Origin: Melittangium boletus DSM 14713
Lineage (GTDB): Bacteria; Myxococcota; Myxococcia; Myxococcales; Myxococcaceae
Assembly (NCBI RefSeq): GCF_002305855.1
Contig: NZ_CP022163.1
Coordinates: 9,801,765 to 9,865,764 of the forward strand
Length of the DNA stretch: 64,000 nucleotides
Direction: 5' to 3'
The stretch's first letter is position 1. Every line of letters begins with the position of its first letter. The position numbers and the translations under genes are program-made. This document shows, in pieces, positions 61,592-64,000 of this stretch. Under the pieces are notes generated by a model that was not told the DNA's origin, ran no database searches, and was given only the letters and a program-made list of their open reading frames with translations.

Positions 61592-63208
61592 TCAGCTCGC
61601 CGGGGGACGCAGCTCCCGGCGGAGGATCTTCCCCACGTTACTCTTGGGAAGCTCGGCGCGGAACTCGATGGACCTGGGCCGTTTGTAGCCCGTGAGCTGC
61701 TCGCGGCAGAACTCCAGCAACTGCGCCTCGGTGAGGGCCGCGTCCTTCTTCACCACGAAGAGTTTCACCGCCTCGCCCGAGCGCTCGTCGGGCACGCCCA
61801 CGGCCGCCACCTCCAGCACGCCGGGGTGCGAGGCGACCACGCCCTCGACCTCGTTGGGATAGACGTTGAAGCCAGACACGAGGATCATGTCTTTCTTCCG
61901 GTCCACGATGCGCAGGAAGCCGCGCTCGTCCATGACACCGATGTCCCCGGATTTGAGGAAGCCATCGGTCGTCATGACCCGGGCCGTCTCTTCCGGGCGG
62001 TTCCAATAGCCAGCCATGACCTGGGGGCCACGGATGCAAATCTCCCCGGGCTCGTTGATCGGCACGTCCCTCCCCTCGTCATCGCGCAGGACGACCTCGG
62101 TGGAGGGCAGCGGCAGCCCGATGCCACCGGAGTACTCCGGAGCGGTGACCGGGTTGCTGGACACCCCGGGCGAGGTCTCCGTCAGGCCGTAACTCTCGAT
62201 GAGCGGCACGCCGGTCAGCGCGAACCACTTCTCCGCGACGGCCCGCTGCGCCGACGCGCCACCGCTGTTGGCGATCAGCACCTGGGAGAGATTGAGCTTC
62301 CCCAGGTCGGGATGGTGGATGAGGGCGTTGAAGAAGGTATTGACCCCCGGCAGGACATGAATGGGCCGGTGGGACAGCGTCTGGATGACGCCGGTAAGGT
62401 CTCGCGGATTGGGGATGAGGATGTTCAGCGCGCCCAGGTACGTGCCCAGCAGCGCGCAGTTATTGAGCGCGTAGATATGGTAGAGCGGCAGCACGCAGAG
62501 GAAGGTGAGGGGCTGATCCGGCCGCTTGCGCAGAGCGGGCCGCAACCAGGCCTCGGTCTGCAACAGACTGGCGATCAGATTGCGGTGCAACAGCATGGCG
62601 CCCTTGACCACGCCCGTGGTGCCCCCCGTGTATTGGAGGAAGGCGATGTCATCGGGTGACACCGTGACGGGGGCGAACGAGCGCGCCTGGCCCTCGGTCA
62701 GCACGCGCTCGAAGGGGATCGCGTGAGGCAGGGGCGAGGCGGTGCCCGGAGCGCCCGCGGCGACCGTCACCACGTGCCGCACGGCGGTGTTCCCCTGGAC
62801 CTTCTGGAGGTTGGGGACGAAGGCTTCCAGGAGGAAGAGGGCCACGGCCCCGCTGTCCTTGAGTTGGTACTCCAGCTCGCGCGGGGTGAAGAGCGGGTTG
62901 ATGTTCACCACGGTGCACCCCGCGCGCAGGATGGCGGCGACGCAGACCGGGTACTGCAACGTGTTGGGCATCATGAGGGCCACGGCCGCGCCACGCGCGA
63001 GCCCCTGGGCCTGCAACCACGCCCCCACCTGGCGCGAGAGGGCATCGAGCTCGCGATAGGTGATGGACTGACCCAGACACTCGAACGCCGGGCGATCGGC
63101 GAACTGGCGGAACGACTCGTCCAGGAGCTGGGCGAGCGAAGCGTACCGCGTGCCGTCGATGTCGGTCGGAACTCCCGGGGGGTAATGCTCGAGCCAGATC
63201 TTCTCCAT
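61592..63208 (-). CDS. fadD: Long-chain-fatty-acid-CoA ligase-like AMP-binding enzyme
   Basis: The 538-residue adenylate-forming enzyme has the P-loop-like motif YTGGTTGVVKGA, ESYGLTETSP, the hinge region SGDIG...GFLRIVDRKKDMILVSGFNVYPNEVE and a C-terminal catalytic Lys context (NVGKILRREL). It activates a fatty acid to acyl-CoA via acyl-AMP. ATG 63208 begins the conserved N terminus; a longer frame reaches 63634. It is divergent from the ferredoxin gene by 108 bases. Chain-length preference is unknown; it could feed the acyl-CoA dehydrogenase/hydratase genes seen earlier. Confidence 0.92.
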   Translation of the reverse strand: MEKIWLEHYPPGVPTDIDGTRYASLAQLLDESFRQFADRPAFECLGQSITYRELDALSRQVGAWLQAQGLARGAAVALMMPNTLQYPVCVAAILRAGCTVVNINPLFTPRELEYQLKDSGAVALFLLEAFVPNLQKVQGNTAVRHVVTVAAGAPGTASPLPHAIPFERVLTEGQARSFAPVTVSPDDIAFLQYTGGTTGVVKGAMLLHRNLIASLLQTEAWLRPALRKRPDQPLTFLCVLPLYHIYALNNCALLGTYLGALNILIPNPRDLTGVIQTLSHRPIHVLPGVNTFFNALIHHPDLGKLNLSQVLIANSGGASAQRAVAEKWFALTGVPLIESYGLTETSPGVSSNPVTAPEYSGGIGLPLPSTEVVLRDDEGRDVPINEPGEICIRGPQVMAGYWNRPEETARVMTTDGFLKSGDIGVMDERGFLRIVDRKKDMILVSGFNVYPNEVEGVVASHPGVLEVAAVGVPDERSGEAVKLFVVKKDAALTEAQLLEFCREQLTGYKRPRSIEFRAELPKSNVGKILRRELRPPAS

Positions 63209-63316
63209 GGGTGTGTCTCCTCTCGAACCCAGGATATGACACAGGCCGCCTGCTCCCCGAGGGAGCATTGGCCGGATTCCGGGCCAATGGGAGGGGCCAG
63301 TCGTTACCCTGACTTC

Positions 63317-63637
63317 ATGGCCGCCGCTCGACCCGTCCGTCCGCCCTGGAAGTCTGGCTTCGTGCTCGTGTGCAAGAAGTGCTCGGGCAACAAGCGCCTG
63401 GATTTGAGAAAGTGGCTTGAGCACCGGCTCGCCGCCGAGGGTCATGCGGACGAGGTGCGGATCCTCAAGGTGAGCTGCATGGACATCTGCCCCAAGGCCC
63501 GCGTCATGGCCGTGATTCCACCCGGACAGGGCCACGCCCCCGGGGGCTGCTTCGCGGTGGATCCCGTGAGCGAGCGGGAAGATTTCTACCGGCAGATCCT
63601 GAAAATTCTTCCGGACTCCCTTCCTGAAACCCACTAG
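63317..63637 (+). CDS. Thioredoxin-like [2Fe-2S] ferredoxin-like protein
   Basis: The 106-residue protein has CKKC near residue 19 and CMDIC near residue 55, compatible with the four Cys ligands of thioredoxin-fold 2Fe-2S proteins, although the spacing is not the classic plant-type ferredoxin pattern. It probably carries electrons or acts in metal/redox handling. ATG 63317 is the start; the upstream frame is a shadow. It overlaps the converging Smr gene by its stop codon (CTAG shared at 63634-63637). Confidence 0.75.
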   Translation: MAAARPVRPPWKSGFVLVCKKCSGNKRLDLRKWLEHRLAAEGHADEVRILKVSCMDICPKARVMAVIPPGQGHAPGGCFAVDPVSEREDFYRQILKILPDSLPETH

Positions 63638-63948
63638 GGCCGCGGGGGCTTCAACCGGACCCAGGTGGCGCCCCAGCCCCCGTCGGATTCGGACGCGGAG
63701 CGGAACGACTCCACTTCGGGAAGTGTCGGAAGGAGTGTCTGAACGGTGCGCCGCAGCGCGCCTGTTCCCTTGCCGTGGATGATGCGAATGTCCAGCACCC
63801 CCGCCTCACGGCACGCCCAGAGGTACTCGGTCACGACGTCCTTCACGTCCCGGGGACAGAAGGGGTGCAAATCCAGGTTCCCATCCAACGGCAGCGCCAC
63901 GGGCGCCTCGGGATCGAAACCGTCGTCGTCTTCCCCCTCACCGCCCAC
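63634..63948 (-). CDS. Smr-domain protein (MutS2 C-terminal-type)
   Basis: This 104-residue protein is essentially one Smr domain: LDLHPF near residue 26, and IIHGKGTGALRRTVQ at about 56-70, the conserved HGxGTGxL motif. Smr domains nick or bind branched DNA or act as endonucleases on stalled-ribosome mRNA. The start is GTG 63948, overlapping the end of the preceding gene by 11 bases. It could be the standalone Smr protein of this organism rather than part of MutS2. Confidence 0.85.
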   Translation of the reverse strand: MGGEGEDDDGFDPEAPVALPLDGNLDLHPFCPRDVKDVVTEYLWACREAGVLDIRIIHGKGTGALRRTVQTLLPTLPEVESFRSASESDGGWGATWVRLKPPRP

Positions 63949-64000
63949 GGCGGGCGAACTCCGACTCCTCCTGCCGGCGGAGGGCCTCCAGGCGCCGCCG
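63938..64000 (-). CDS. C-terminal end of an unidentified gene cut by the window edge
   Basis: Twenty codons ending in EESEFARRGR and TGA (63940-63938) are open to the window edge in the frame that overlaps the Smr start. The Arg/Glu-rich content resembles a coiled-coil tail. Too little is visible to name it; inclusion rests on the stop-start overlap typical of this genome. Confidence 0.4.
   Translation of the reverse strand, partial: RRRLEALRRQEESEFARRGR

Overview
The window is high-GC, densely coded DNA. Its gene content fits a myxobacterium (Myxococcota): long eukaryote-like repeat lipoproteins, Tad secretion proteins fused to FHA domains, HEAT-repeat and MshEN-domain proteins, a response regulator with an HD-GYP domain, and many GTG/TTG starts with ATGA/GTGA stop-start overlaps. 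No rRNA gene, complete tRNA gene, CRISPR array or prophage is visible.

Bases 1-11.6 kb are one long minus-strand run. It starts at cpaB and continues through tadB, tadC, a membrane-anchored protein, an FHA/tetratricopeptide protein, xseA, xseB, a single-domain response regulator, ispA, dxs and tlyA (cut by the window edge). A near-consensus promoter precedes cpaB. Divergently, 11.9-18.5 kb is a plus-strand, translationally coupled operon of Tad pseudopilins (TadE/TadG-like), two secreted proteins of unknown function, a Flp-type prepilin and a membrane protein. The TadA ATPase, CpaC secretin and prepilin peptidase are absent from the window. From 18.5 to 31 kb the order is an ECF sigma/anti-sigma pair, a small membrane protein, an orphan OppD/OppF ATPase pair, two MshEN proteins, a lipoprotein, an ExbB/ExbD pair, and an acyl-CoA dehydrogenase near two MaoC-type hydratases and a DapB-like dehydrogenase. 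From 31 to 44.8 kb come an HD-GYP response regulator, a HEAT-cyclophilin lipoprotein, a zinc-ribbon membrane protein, a MoxR/DUF58 pair, a RapA-like SNF2 ATPase and a large GH92 glycosidase lipoprotein.

Bases 44.8-61.5 kb are accessory DNA. Two secreted beta-propeller proteins of visibly lower GC come first: an SBBP/VWD protein and an RCC1 protein with 21 repeats, the latter preceded by ten copies of a heptamer. A broken gene follows, then a four-level nest of transposons. An IS5-family transposase gene is split by an IS66 element (8-bp target duplication CGCTCCAC). That element's tnpC is split by a 5,243-bp transposon with TGT...ACA ends (5-bp duplication CTGGG). That transposon is itself split near its left end by a second IS66-type element (8-bp duplication GATGGGAG). 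The 5.2-kb transposon carries a zinc-ribbon protein, a DDE transposase, an AAA+ ATPase and a small protein. This is a Tn7/Tn5053/Mu-like arrangement without a recognised TniQ, and it is the best candidate here for a poorly described system. A 78-bp miniature relative of the IS66 element lies at 45.1 kb, and a 20-nt tRNA/tmRNA-like 3' end lies at 61.5 kb.

The window ends with a FadD-like acyl-CoA ligase, a 2Fe-2S thioredoxin-like ferredoxin, a Smr-domain protein and the last codons of another gene.
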